Made by a program: the position numbers and the translations under genes
Part shown: piece after piece, positions 1 to 7,480 of the stretch
How the letters are laid out: each line of letters starts with the position of its first letter
How positions within the stretch are numbered: the first letter of the stretch is position 1
From: JASFQI01 sp050115555
Lineage (GTDB): Bacteria > Desulfobacterota > DSM-4660 > Desulfatiglandales > HGW-15
Reading direction: 5' to 3'
NCBI GenBank assembly: GCA_050115555.1
Contig: JASFQI010000022.1
Location: 1-25,716, forward strand
Length of the DNA: 25,716 nucleotides
The notes under the pieces: generated by a model
What the model saw: the letters and a program-made list of their open reading frames with translations, nothing else
What the model was told of the DNA's origin: nothing
Database searches by the model: none

Positions 1-621
1 CTCACCCTGAATAACGAAACCGCCATGATCAACATCTCGGAGAACCGCCCCTTTCAGACCACGGAGACCCGGCTCGAGGGCGGGGGCACCTCCCAGAACC
101 TTGACTACCGCGACGTGGGCATCATCCTGGAGATTACACCCCACATCAACAAGCAGGGGAAAATCCGCCTCGAGATCAACCAGGAGGTCAATCGCATCAG
201 CGGCTCCGTGACCGAGACCCAGCCCATTACCCGAAAACGGGTCATCGAGACCGTCGTCGAGGTGATGGACGGGCACACCGTGGTCATCGGCGGGCTCATC
301 GAGCAACAGCAGGATTTCTCCAAAGGGCAGGTTCCGTGCCTGGGAGGGATCCCTCTTGCGGGGTGGGGGTTCAAGAACGTCGGGGTCAATGAAAACCGCA
401 CCAATCTCCTGGTGTTTCTCAGCCCGCACGTGATCGACAGCCCTGCGGAGGCAGACGGCCTGAGCATTAAGAAACGCCAGCACATGGAGCGGGAGCGGTT
501 GAACTACGATACCATGGAATACCAGGAGAAGCCCTGGTTCAAGCAGAAGGAAGATGCACCCCCTCAGGGACAAACACCTCCTCAGAATCAACCCAAGGAA
601 TCCGAGGAGACGACGAACTGA
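1..621 (+). CDS. gspD: Type II secretion secretin GspD, C-terminal part (5' end outside window)
   Basis: This is the end of an outer-membrane secretin, the channel through which folded proteins leave the cell in type II secretion. The frame is open to the left edge (first residues LTLNNETAMINISENRPF), so the ATG at 25 is internal. The visible part is the conserved secretin core: a GGGT segment, DVGIILEITPHIN, then VMDGHTVVIGGLIEQQ, LGGIPLAGWGF and the closing NRTNLLVFLSPHVI strand. After the core comes a polar, Pro/Gln-rich tail of roughly 45 residues, where S-domain/pilotin binding sites lie in some family members. The stop is 3 bases from the gspE start, so the two are almost certainly co-transcribed. 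A type IV pilus PilQ is a possible alternative for the core alone, but the adjacent GspE-type ATPase favours GspD. Confidence 0.9.
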   Translation, partial: LTLNNETAMINISENRPFQTTETRLEGGGTSQNLDYRDVGIILEITPHINKQGKIRLEINQEVNRISGSVTETQPITRKRVIETVVEVMDGHTVVIGGLIEQQQDFSKGQVPCLGGIPLAGWGFKNVGVNENRTNLLVFLSPHVIDSPAEADGLSIKKRQHMERERLNYDTMEYQEKPWFKQKEDAPPQGQTPPQNQPKESEETTN

Positions 622-624
622 GCC

Positions 625-2319
625 ATGATCACGGAACTTGCCGACATCCTTCGCCGTGAGCTTCATGTGGACGAGGAGCGCGTCCAGGCCGTCGAGGCCT
701 TGGAAAGCGGGGGCACCGAATCCGTGGCCGCCCGAATCCAGGCCGACGGCATCCTGGATGAGGACACCCTGCTCCAGGCCTTTTCCCGTCTTCTCGGGTT
801 GCGGCTCCTGGAACGCATCCCGTCTGCCATGGTCGACTCGGGGCTGGTCGGTACGCTCAGCGTTTCCTACCTGAGACAACGAAAAGCCGTGCCCCTGGGC
901 AATGGAAGCGAGGCCCCGGTCATCGCCCTCAACGACCCGTTTGACTACGAGACGATCGACCACATTACCCGAAACCTGAACCTGGGGTTCATCGAAACCA
1001 TCCTGGCGCCGGAAAGGGAAATCGTAAAGGCGATCAACCGCGCCTTTGAAGAAGGTCCCCACCAGGCGGAACAGGTGCTCAAGGATATCGACGAAAACGA
1101 CAGCGACCAGATCTTCGCCGAGATCGAGGAAACCACCGACCTGCTGGAGGACACTTCAGAAGCGCCGGTCATCAAATTCGTGAATCTCATCTTCTCCAAG
1201 GCCGTCAAGAACCGCGCCAGCGACATCCACATTGAGCCCTACCAGCAGGAGCTGGCCATCCGCTTTCGCGTCGATGGACTGCTCTACCCCATGTTCTCCC
1301 CGCCCAAACGCCTGCATCCGGCCATCACGTCCCGAATCAAGGTCATGGCCGGACTGAACATCGCCGAAAAACGTGTCCCCCAGGATGGAAGGATCGAAAT
1401 CCGCGTGGGCGATAAGAACATCGACATCCGGATCTCGACCCTGCCCACCGTGTACGGGGAGCGTATCGTCCTGCGCCTCCTGGACAAGAGTTCCCGCATG
1501 TTTCAGCTCCACGAGCTGGGGATGCCGAAGGAGCGCCTCCTGGAGATGCGGAACCTGATCACCCTGTCGCACGGAATCATCCTGGTCACCGGACCTACGG
1601 GGAGCGGGAAAACCACCTCCCTGTATGCGGCCCTCTCAGAGATCAACACCCCGGAGAAGAACATCATCACGATCGAAGACCCGGTGGAGTATCAGATCCC
1701 GGGGATCGGCCAGGTCCCTGTAAACCGGAAGGTGGGGCTGACCTTCGCAAACGGGCTGCGAACCATTGTGCGGCAGGATCCGGACGTCATTCTGGTGGGA
1801 GAGATTCGGGATCTGGAAACCGCGGAAATCGCCATACAAGCAGCGCTCACCGGGCATCTCGTCTTCTCCACCCTCCACACGAACGATGCGGCTTCCGCCA
1901 TCACCCGGCTCATCGACATGGGCATCGAGCCGTTTCTCATCACGTCCTCGGTCCTTGCCATTGTGGCTCAACGCCTGGTTCGAACGATCTGCCCTTACTG
2001 CAAGCAGCCTGCAGACCTGACCTCCAAGTTCATACAGGAGCTGAATGTAAGCCGGGAAGACTTAAAAAATGCTACTATATGTGAAGGTAAAGGCTGCGAA
2101 AAGTGTCTTGATACGGGCTATCTGGGGCGTTCAGGCATTTATGAAACCTTGAAAATTACCGAAAAAATTAAAAAAACGGTTCTTTCCACATCCGATGCCA
2201 ATGCCATCCAGAAAGTGGCCATCAAGGAGGGCATGCGAACCCTTCGACAGGAAGGCGCCGAAAAGGTGATGCGAGGGATCAGCACCACCGAGGAGGTGCT
2301 GCGGGTCACCCAGGTGTAA
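625..2319 (+). CDS. gspE: Type II secretion assembly ATPase GspE
   Basis: Cytoplasmic hexameric ATPase that powers pseudopilus assembly in type II secretion. The 564-residue length is normal. An N-terminal GspE/PilB N1 domain (about 1-140) is followed by the ATPase: Walker A GPTGSGKTT at about 323-331, Asp box around IITIEDPVEY, Walker B VILVGEIRD at about 388-396 and the His box STLHTNDA. A tetracysteine zinc site is present (C456-x2-C459 and C491-x2-C494, with C486 close by), typical of GspE/PilB and absent from retraction ATPases. It begins 3 bases after gspD and is followed 13 bases later by the next gene. The stretch from about 2040 to 2190 is clearly richer in A and T than the rest of the gene but stays in frame. 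PilB is the main alternative; the GspD neighbour supports GspE. Confidence 0.93.
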   Translation: MITELADILRRELHVDEERVQAVEALESGGTESVAARIQADGILDEDTLLQAFSRLLGLRLLERIPSAMVDSGLVGTLSVSYLRQRKAVPLGNGSEAPVIALNDPFDYETIDHITRNLNLGFIETILAPEREIVKAINRAFEEGPHQAEQVLKDIDENDSDQIFAEIEETTDLLEDTSEAPVIKFVNLIFSKAVKNRASDIHIEPYQQELAIRFRVDGLLYPMFSPPKRLHPAITSRIKVMAGLNIAEKRVPQDGRIEIRVGDKNIDIRISTLPTVYGERIVLRLLDKSSRMFQLHELGMPKERLLEMRNLITLSHGIILVTGPTGSGKTTSLYAALSEINTPEKNIITIEDPVEYQIPGIGQVPVNRKVGLTFANGLRTIVRQDPDVILVGEIRDLETAEIAIQAALTGHLVFSTLHTNDAASAITRLIDMGIEPFLITSSVLAIVAQRLVRTICPYCKQPADLTSKFIQELNVSREDLKNATICEGKGCEKCLDTGYLGRSGIYETLKITEKIKKTVLSTSDANAIQKVAIKEGMRTLRQEGAEKVMRGISTTEEVLRVTQV

Positions 2320-2332
2320 GGGGGCGATACCC

Positions 2333-3760
2333 ATGCGCGACATCCCGAACCCTCCCCGAAAACGAATCCTTCTCTCTGCCCTGATCAGCTTGGTTCTATA
2401 CGGGGCCTTCTTCTTCCACCTGGTGCGCCTGGAGCACAAAGTGCTCCTTGCGCGGCAGGGCGCCCTGGAATCCCTTGGGTTGCTCACGGTCCCCGGAACG
2501 GACTTCCTGAACGGCATCGGGGCAGTCTTTCTGCTCAAGAGCACCCTTTTTTTCCTCGTGCTCCTGGGCGTGACTTTCGTGGTCCTGCAGTTCGTCTCCC
2601 TGTGCCTTCGACGTCCCTGGACCCGTCTCGTATTCCTGTGTGCGGTGCTGGGCGGGCTGATCTTTCTCCTGCGCGAGGACCGGGTCTGGTTTTCCTTCCC
2701 ACTGGTTACCGCCCTTTCATTCGCATCGTTCTTCCTTCTCACCCTGGACGAACACATACCCGTTTCGCGCAATCATCTGGGGATCTTCCTGGTTCTTTGC
2801 ATCGTGGCCTCCCTGAGCCTTTTTCTTGGGGAAAAGAGAAACTTCTTTGTCAAGGCCCGGGACCGCCTCCTTTTCGACTCCGCCCTTGGAAGCCGGATAT
2901 CCTCCTATTACTACACATACTCGCCCCTCGCGGCCTCCGTCATCTCGCCGGCACAGGGCGTCTACGAAGGTTTGGTGTACCGGGAACACTACAAAGAGAG
3001 ACCGTTCTTGCACCTGGCCAACGGGATCGTCCTGAGCGGCAAAGAATCGGTTGCACAGGGGGCCGACTTCCGCATCGGGCAAAACGGGTCGGGAATGATC
3101 CTGTCCAACCGTTACGGCGACCGGATCCCCATTGCCTCCGCCGACGTAAAAACCATTCAAGCGGGAGTGAAACAGCTCTTCACCATGAATGGGTTCAAAC
3201 AGCTCACGCGGATCTCTCTGTACGCATTCCCTGCCGGCCTATTGCTGGGGCTCTTTCTGTGCATTCGAATGTTCACGGCAAACCCCTGGGTCTTCCTGGG
3301 TGTGGGTGGCCCCTTGTGCGCGGCAGCAGTGATTCTGATCGCGGTCATCAGCCTTCAAGGTCATCGTCCCGACTTGGACTCCCAAAAAAATCTTCTGAAG
3401 CACAAGACCAATGCACTGGCCACGGCCTACCACTTCTACGATCAAAACCGCTTGCCTGACGAGGCCCTTCCCATGGCCCGAGACATGCTCACGTCCGATT
3501 CCATCGCCTTGCGATATTGGGGAGCCAAGCTCCTGGGAGTATACGGCTTCAACTCCACAAGCCCCGCCCTTCTGGTCGACCGCCTGGAGGACCTATCCCC
3601 GAACGTTCGATACGCGGCCGCCCTCTCACTCTACCGTATCCTCGGCGAAGCGAGTTTCCGCATTCTCCTCCCCCGTCTTCTCAAGGAACCCAACTGGTAC
3701 GTCCGATGCATGATTTTTTCCACATTTCTCCAGTCTGGCACGATCCCGCACCGGGCCTGA
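2333..3760 (+). CDS. Multi-pass membrane protein with C-terminal HEAT-like repeats, unknown function
   Basis: I do not recognise this family. The 475-residue product has a hydrophobic segment near residues 11-31, four more between about 60 and 166, then a non-hydrophobic region of about 120 residues likely outside the cytoplasm, and two further membrane segments around 293-345. The last 110 or so residues look like HEAT-type alpha repeats (phrases such as SIALRYWGAKLLGVYG and LSPNVRYAAALSLYRILG), which usually bind other proteins. The start 13 bases after gspE, behind a G-rich ribosome site, suggests it belongs to the secretion operon and could be an inner-membrane accessory factor; that role is inference from position. 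The gene overlaps the next one by 55 bases. Confidence 0.75.
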   Translation: MRDIPNPPRKRILLSALISLVLYGAFFFHLVRLEHKVLLARQGALESLGLLTVPGTDFLNGIGAVFLLKSTLFFLVLLGVTFVVLQFVSLCLRRPWTRLVFLCAVLGGLIFLLREDRVWFSFPLVTALSFASFFLLTLDEHIPVSRNHLGIFLVLCIVASLSLFLGEKRNFFVKARDRLLFDSALGSRISSYYYTYSPLAASVISPAQGVYEGLVYREHYKERPFLHLANGIVLSGKESVAQGADFRIGQNGSGMILSNRYGDRIPIASADVKTIQAGVKQLFTMNGFKQLTRISLYAFPAGLLLGLFLCIRMFTANPWVFLGVGGPLCAAAVILIAVISLQGHRPDLDSQKNLLKHKTNALATAYHFYDQNRLPDEALPMARDMLTSDSIALRYWGAKLLGVYGFNSTSPALLVDRLEDLSPNVRYAAALSLYRILGEASFRILLPRLLKEPNWYVRCMIFSTFLQSGTIPHRA

Positions 3761-4374
3761 AAAGAGCATCACTCCTCCTTGGATGTGTACTGGCACTGGA
3801 GGTCGCAGCCGTCGAAATCCGGGCGCTGGTCCAGATCGAGGCCCTGTCTCTTACGGGCATCACGCGCGGTGTCGAAGCGGTATTCCTCCTGTTCCTGGGG
3901 CCCTGGTCGTTGCGAGGTCGGACAAACCGACGGGCCGTGACTCGTGGACTCCTGCTCGCGCTGGCCGTGTCGGTTGCGGGCCTGGCCGCGGTGGGCGTGT
4001 GGACAATCCTTTTCCGTGCACCTCCGCCCGGTCTGTTTCCCCAGTGGATCGGTCCTGAAACAGCCTGGGCTCCGTTTCTTCTAACCACCTCGATCGCATC
4101 TCCCTTGACCGAAGAACTGGTCTTCAGGGGCCTCCTATACCGAAGCCTTCGCGGGCGTTGGAATGCGGTTCTTGCCACCCTTGGCGTTTCCGGTCTCTTC
4201 GCAGGACTCCATGTCATCTTCGGCGGGCAGGCGGTCTTTCCCTTTGTGGGCAGCCTCCTTTTCTGTTCAGGATACGAGTTTACCAAGCATATCTCCGCCC
4301 CGGTGCTCCTTCACGTCTTTGGAAATGGAATTCTTTTCACCGCCCCGTGCCTGGGCCTGTTTCAGGCGGGATAA
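3706..4374 (+). CDS. CPBP-family intramembrane metalloprotease (CAAX/bacteriocin-processing-like)
   Basis: A 222-residue membrane protein of the CPBP (Abi/Rce1-like) family, glutamate-type proteases embedded in the membrane. The signature is complete: E136-E137-x3-R141 (TEELVFRG), then H169 (GLHVIFGG) and H203-x3-N (LLHVFGN). Several hydrophobic helices surround these motifs. The open frame extends upstream to 3517, but the family-like sequence starts only after about residue 20, and the ATG at 3706 is the last plausible start; it lies 55 bases inside the preceding HEAT-protein gene, implying coupled expression. No strong ribosome site is visible. In bacteria such proteins process or protect against peptides or act as scaffolds; the substrate here is unknown. 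No gene follows before the tRNA, so it ends this operon. Confidence 0.82.
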   Translation: MHDFFHISPVWHDPAPGLKRASLLLGCVLALEVAAVEIRALVQIEALSLTGITRGVEAVFLLFLGPWSLRGRTNRRAVTRGLLLALAVSVAGLAAVGVWTILFRAPPPGLFPQWIGPETAWAPFLLTTSIASPLTEELVFRGLLYRSLRGRWNAVLATLGVSGLFAGLHVIFGGQAVFPFVGSLLFCSGYEFTKHISAPVLLHVFGNGILFTAPCLGLFQAG

Positions 4375-4508
4375 ACCCGAATTACACAGTGGACAGTTTT
4401 CCCTTGCCTATTCACGAAAAACTCAGTAATTTATTTTGTTCAAGAAGTTGCAGTCGGCCGATTGTTTTGAGCAGAGGATGCTCCAACTCCGGAATGCAGA
4501 GCCTTCGT

Positions 4509-4584
4509 GGGGATGTAGCTCAGTTGGGAGAGCGGTACGTTCGCAACGTACAGGTCGTGGGTTCGAATCCCATCATCTCCACCA
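4509..4584 (+). tRNA. tRNA-Ala (anticodon CGC)
   Basis: A complete cloverleaf with encoded CCA. The acceptor arms GGGGATG and CATCTCC pair and include the G3-U70 wobble pair that identifies alanine tRNAs. The anticodon stem GTACG/CGTAC encloses the loop TTCGCAA with anticodon CGC at 4542-4544, reading GCG. The T-arm carries TTCGAAT. An alanine tRNA for GCG fits a GC-rich genome. Confidence 0.96.
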
Positions 4585-4594
4585 ACATCATCTC

Positions 4595-4632
4595 TCGTGC
4601 CCTTATACTTTGGATTTCGGGCACGATCTTTC
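4595..4632 (+). terminator. Possible intrinsic terminator after tRNA-Ala
   Basis: An 8-bp perfect inverted repeat TCGTGCCC (4595-4602) and GGGCACGA (4619-4626), separated by 16 bases and followed by a short T-rich tail TCTTTC. It sits 10 bases after the tRNA. The tail is weak, so it may be a processing or termination hairpin. Confidence 0.4.
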
Positions 4633-4760
4633 AACCTCCCTTTCTCGGACGGTCCGGGAACAAGGCGCACGCAATGCCCAAAGACGGCGCCCCCCATTTG
4701 CCACTCCCAAGTCCCTGGTATTGAAAGCTGACTGCCTGCAAACCTTCAGGGGACCGACAC

Positions 4761-5354
4761 ATGAAACGAACGGCCACGGTCGAAAGAAAAACACGGGAAA
4801 CAGACATCCGGTTACACCTGGACCTCGACGGACGGGGCACCTCAAACATTGACACCGGCATCCCGTTCTTTGACCACATGCTGGAGCTTCTTTCGGCTCA
4901 TGGATTCATGGATCTGGAAATTCAAGCCCGAGGGGACACGCAAATCGACGATCACCACACGGTCGAAGACCTCGGCATCTGCTTCGGGGCCGCCCTGGGG
5001 CAAGCCCTTGACGGGAAAAGCGGCATTCGGCGCTACGGTTTCTCTTTCGTGCCCATGGACGAGGCCCTGGCCCGCATTGCCATCGACATGTCCAACCGCC
5101 CTTTCCTTCGCTATCGGGTGGACCTGAAATCGAGCAAGGCCGGTGCCTTTGACGTCGGCCTTTTGCGAGAGTTCTTCAGGGCATTGGTCACCCATGCAGG
5201 AATGACCCTTCATGTGGACCTCCTGGAGGGCGAGGATGCCCATCACTGCGCCGAGTCCATTTTCAAGGCCTTAGGACGAGCCCTGGATCAGGCGACGCAG
5301 CCGGAAAAACGCTTGAACGGGCACCCTCTCTCGACCAAGGGGACCCTTTCGTAG
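4761..5354 (+). CDS. hisB: Imidazoleglycerol-phosphate dehydratase HisB
   Basis: Catalyses the dehydration of imidazole glycerol phosphate to imidazole acetol phosphate, the sixth step of histidine synthesis, in the cytoplasm with manganese. The 197-residue monofunctional form is full length. Family landmarks are visible: IPFFDHMLELLSAHG near the start, the metal-binding DDHHTVEDLGICFG, a second related half ending in HHCAESIFKALGRAL, and the N-terminal RKTRETDI type strand. The ATG at 4761 follows the G-rich sequence AGGGGACCGAC. There is no fused phosphatase domain as in enterobacterial HisB. It precedes a lipoprotein gene and hisA; hisH, often next to hisB, is not here. Confidence 0.96.
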   Translation: MKRTATVERKTRETDIRLHLDLDGRGTSNIDTGIPFFDHMLELLSAHGFMDLEIQARGDTQIDDHHTVEDLGICFGAALGQALDGKSGIRRYGFSFVPMDEALARIAIDMSNRPFLRYRVDLKSSKAGAFDVGLLREFFRALVTHAGMTLHVDLLEGEDAHHCAESIFKALGRALDQATQPEKRLNGHPLSTKGTLS

Positions 5355-5406
5355 GGAGCCGCACCTTGAACACCGAACCCTGCATTCTCATACAGGAGTA
5401 AATCCC

Positions 5407-6129
5407 ATGCATACCCGATTTTTGGGAACAGGCATCTTTCACATTGTCCTCCTTCTCGTCCTCACGATCATGATCGGATTGAATGCAGGATGCAGCTACA
5501 ACCGCCAGCGCCAACGGAAAGCCAAGCCGGTTCCCCGGTTCGTGAAAAAAGTGGCCGTGGTGGGCTTTCGCTCCGCCCGCGATCAGGGGAGTTCTCCGGA
5601 TGTCATTCGAAGTGCGATTTCCGGGGGCGCATTCAACGCCGAACCGGTGCCCGGCTCAAAGGTCGACTGGCTGACGCAACAGCTGTTCGACCGGCTGATC
5701 CGGATCGATCGGTACGATCTCGTATCTCCCTCTCAGTCGCGAGGGGTTTACTCTACCCTTGTCAACTCCCAATCCACCCTGAGCGAACTCGAAATCCTGA
5801 AGCGCATAGGGAATGCGTTCTCTGCAGACGGTGTTCTGGCCGGGTATCTTTACCGTTGGCGTGAAAGGGAGGGCACGGACTATGCAGTCCGCACCCCCGC
5901 CTCGGTAGCCTACGATCTCTACCTGATCCGGCCTTCTGATGGAGCCGTCATCTGGAAGGGAGTGTTCGACGTAACCCAAAAATCCCTCAGTGAAAACCTT
6001 CTTGAAATGGACACCTTCATCGAGGGCGGAGGCAAGTGGATGACAGCGGATCGCCTCGCAGGGGTGGGCCTCAATCGACTCATCAAGGAACTTTCCAAGC
6101 CGAGTGTTTCTCGAGGTTCCCAACCTTGA
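5407..6129 (+). CDS. Predicted lipoprotein with LpoB/CsgG-like character, unknown function
   Basis: A 240-residue protein starting with a signal peptide: a hydrophobic stretch (about 11-25) followed by a lipobox-like LNAGC with the lipidation cysteine at residue 29, though N at -3 is not the favoured residue. The mature part starts basic and then reads KKVAVVGFRS, and contains QLFDRLIRIDRYDLV and later AYDLYLIRPSDGAVIWKGVFD. This alternation of strands and helices recalls periplasmic lipoproteins of the CsgG/LpoB type; I infer this from pattern only. It lies 52 bases after hisB, and its TGA is overlapped by the TTG start of hisA, so it is embedded in the histidine operon without an obvious link to histidine. 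Outer-membrane location is likely but unproven. Confidence 0.72.
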   Translation: MHTRFLGTGIFHIVLLLVLTIMIGLNAGCSYNRQRQRKAKPVPRFVKKVAVVGFRSARDQGSSPDVIRSAISGGAFNAEPVPGSKVDWLTQQLFDRLIRIDRYDLVSPSQSRGVYSTLVNSQSTLSELEILKRIGNAFSADGVLAGYLYRWREREGTDYAVRTPASVAYDLYLIRPSDGAVIWKGVFDVTQKSLSENLLEMDTFIEGGGKWMTADRLAGVGLNRLIKELSKPSVSRGSQP

Positions 6130-6869
6130 TTGTCATCCCCGCCATTGACATTCGGGCCGGGAACTGTGTAAGGCTCGAGCAGGGGGAAATGGACCGGGAG
6201 ACGGTGTACTCGGATGCACCGGAGCGAATGGCGGTCCGGTGGGTGGAGCAGGGAGCCGAACGCCTCCATCTGGTCGATCTGGACGGGGCAGTGCAGGGCA
6301 AACCGGTCAACCGGAAAACCGTTCGAAAAATTGCTGAGTCCGTTTCCGTCCCTGTCCAACTTGGAGGAGGCATCCGGGATTTGGCCACCATTGAAGCCTA
6401 CCTCGAACTCGGGATCGACCAGGTCATTCTGGGAACTGCGGCTATCACCCATCCGGACCTATTGAAAACAGCATGTCAATCGTTCCCCGGGTGTATCATC
6501 GTGGGACTCGATGCGCGGGGAGACCGGGTGGCCGTGCAAGGCTGGACCCGGGATACCGGAACGACCCTGCAGGACATGGCCCGGACATGTGAGCATCTCG
6601 GCGTCTCCGCTATCATCTACACGGACATCCAGCGCGACGGCATGAGCACCGGGCCCAACATCCCATCCACCCGGGCCCTGGCGCAGTCTACCAAGGTCCC
6701 GATCATCGCTTCCGGAGGAATCTCTGGAATCGATGATGTGGCACGTGTTGCCGATCTCGCCCGGGACGGGGTTGTCGGTATGATCACAGGTCGGGCCCTG
6801 TATCAGAAGACCCTGGATCTGGCAGAGGCCGTTCGAGTGGCGAAGGACCCTGAATCCTTTTTTCCTTGA
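6126..6869 (+). CDS. hisA: HisA: phosphoribosylformimino-AICAR-phosphate isomerase
   Basis: A TIM-barrel isomerase of histidine synthesis that converts ProFAR to PRFAR by an Amadori rearrangement. The 247-residue product has the paired phosphate-binding halves: IPAIDIRAGNCVRLEQG with the N-terminal catalytic aspartate, QLGGGIRD in the first half, and YTDIQRDGM and IIASGGISG in the second. The open frame extends up to 6036, but homology-like sequence begins with LIVIPAIDI, encoded from TTG at 6126; this TTG overlaps the lipoprotein stop (TTGA), which implies translational coupling. HisA and HisF are related; the D-x-R-A-G-x-x-V-R start and GLDAR segment favour HisA. Its stop codon is part of the promoter -35 for the next operon. 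Confidence 0.95.
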   Translation: MIVIPAIDIRAGNCVRLEQGEMDRETVYSDAPERMAVRWVEQGAERLHLVDLDGAVQGKPVNRKTVRKIAESVSVPVQLGGGIRDLATIEAYLELGIDQVILGTAAITHPDLLKTACQSFPGCIIVGLDARGDRVAVQGWTRDTGTTLQDMARTCEHLGVSAIIYTDIQRDGMSTGPNIPSTRALAQSTKVPIIASGGISGIDDVARVADLARDGVVGMITGRALYQKTLDLAEAVRVAKDPESFFP

Positions 6870-6893
6870 CAAAATTTGGTATTTTTTTAAACT
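6866..6893 (+). promoter_or_regulatory. Sigma-70 promoter for yqeY-dnaG-rpoD
   Basis: A perfect -35 TTGACA (6866-6871) is separated by 16 A/T-rich bases from TAAACT (6888-6893), a four-of-six -10 match. The -35 overlaps the hisA stop codon. It is the only good promoter-like signal ahead of the dnaG operon in this window. Confidence 0.6.
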
Positions 6894-6927
6894 GGAAGTT
6901 TGACGAGTTTTTTCTGAGGAAAAGGAC

Positions 6928-7374
6928 ATGACGCTCAACGAGCAAATCGCGTCTGACCTCAAAGAAGCGATGAAGGCCCGTGACAAGGTTCGCACGGACT
7001 GCCTAAGAATGCTCAAAACCGCCGTCAAGAATGCAGAAATTGATAAGTCCCGGGAACTGGACGATGGGGAAATCCGTTCGATTATCGCTTCCCTGATCAA
7101 AAAAGGGAAAGAGGCGGCGCTGGATTTCAGAAATGGTCATCGCGAGGACCTGGCCGCTCACGAGGAAGCGGAGGTTCGCATCTACTACGAGTACCTGCCC
7201 GCACAGCTCCTTTCCGAGGAAATCGAGGAGATCCTGAAAGAAGTCATTTCGGAGTGCGGGGCCCAGGGGCCAAAGGACATCGGGCGCGTCATGAAGACGG
7301 CCATGGCCCGGATGGCCGGAAGGGTCCAAGGGAAAGAGGTCAACGAAATCGCAAAAAAACTGCTGGGCTCCTGA
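6928..7374 (+). CDS. GatB/YqeY domain protein
   Basis: A 148-residue stand-alone YqeY-type protein, resembling the C-terminal tRNA-interacting domain of the GatB subunit of the aspartyl/glutamyl-tRNA amidotransferase. It starts with the typical MTLNEQIASDLKEAMKARDK and contains TDCLRMLKTAVKNAEIDK, EAEVRIYYEYLPAQL and the closing GRVMKTAMARMAGRVQGKEV, with normal length for the family. The ATG follows GAGGAAAAGGAC, a good ribosome site. Position ahead of dnaG is common in proteobacteria, where rpsU often precedes it; rpsU is not adjacent here. The exact molecular role of YqeY is unsettled. Confidence 0.93.
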   Translation: MTLNEQIASDLKEAMKARDKVRTDCLRMLKTAVKNAEIDKSRELDDGEIRSIIASLIKKGKEAALDFRNGHREDLAAHEEAEVRIYYEYLPAQLLSEEIEEILKEVISECGAQGPKDIGRVMKTAMARMAGRVQGKEVNEIAKKLLGS

Positions 7375-7480
7375 TTGTACGGCAGGATCTTTGAATCGCA
7401 TAACCGAGTCCGTGTGCATTCGGAAAGACGGTAAAAATCACACGCCCCTTCCGTCACATATGCAGCATGGGGATCGGTGC

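Noticed and set aside
2161..2180. A-run in gspE as a programmed frameshift site (AAAAAAC)
   Set aside because: The zero frame continues with normal GspE sequence and the other frames end quickly; no stimulatory structure is evident.
4158..4724. Open frames running through the tRNA-Ala
   Set aside because: They span the CPBP gene end and the tRNA and contain only tRNA-derived peptide phrases.
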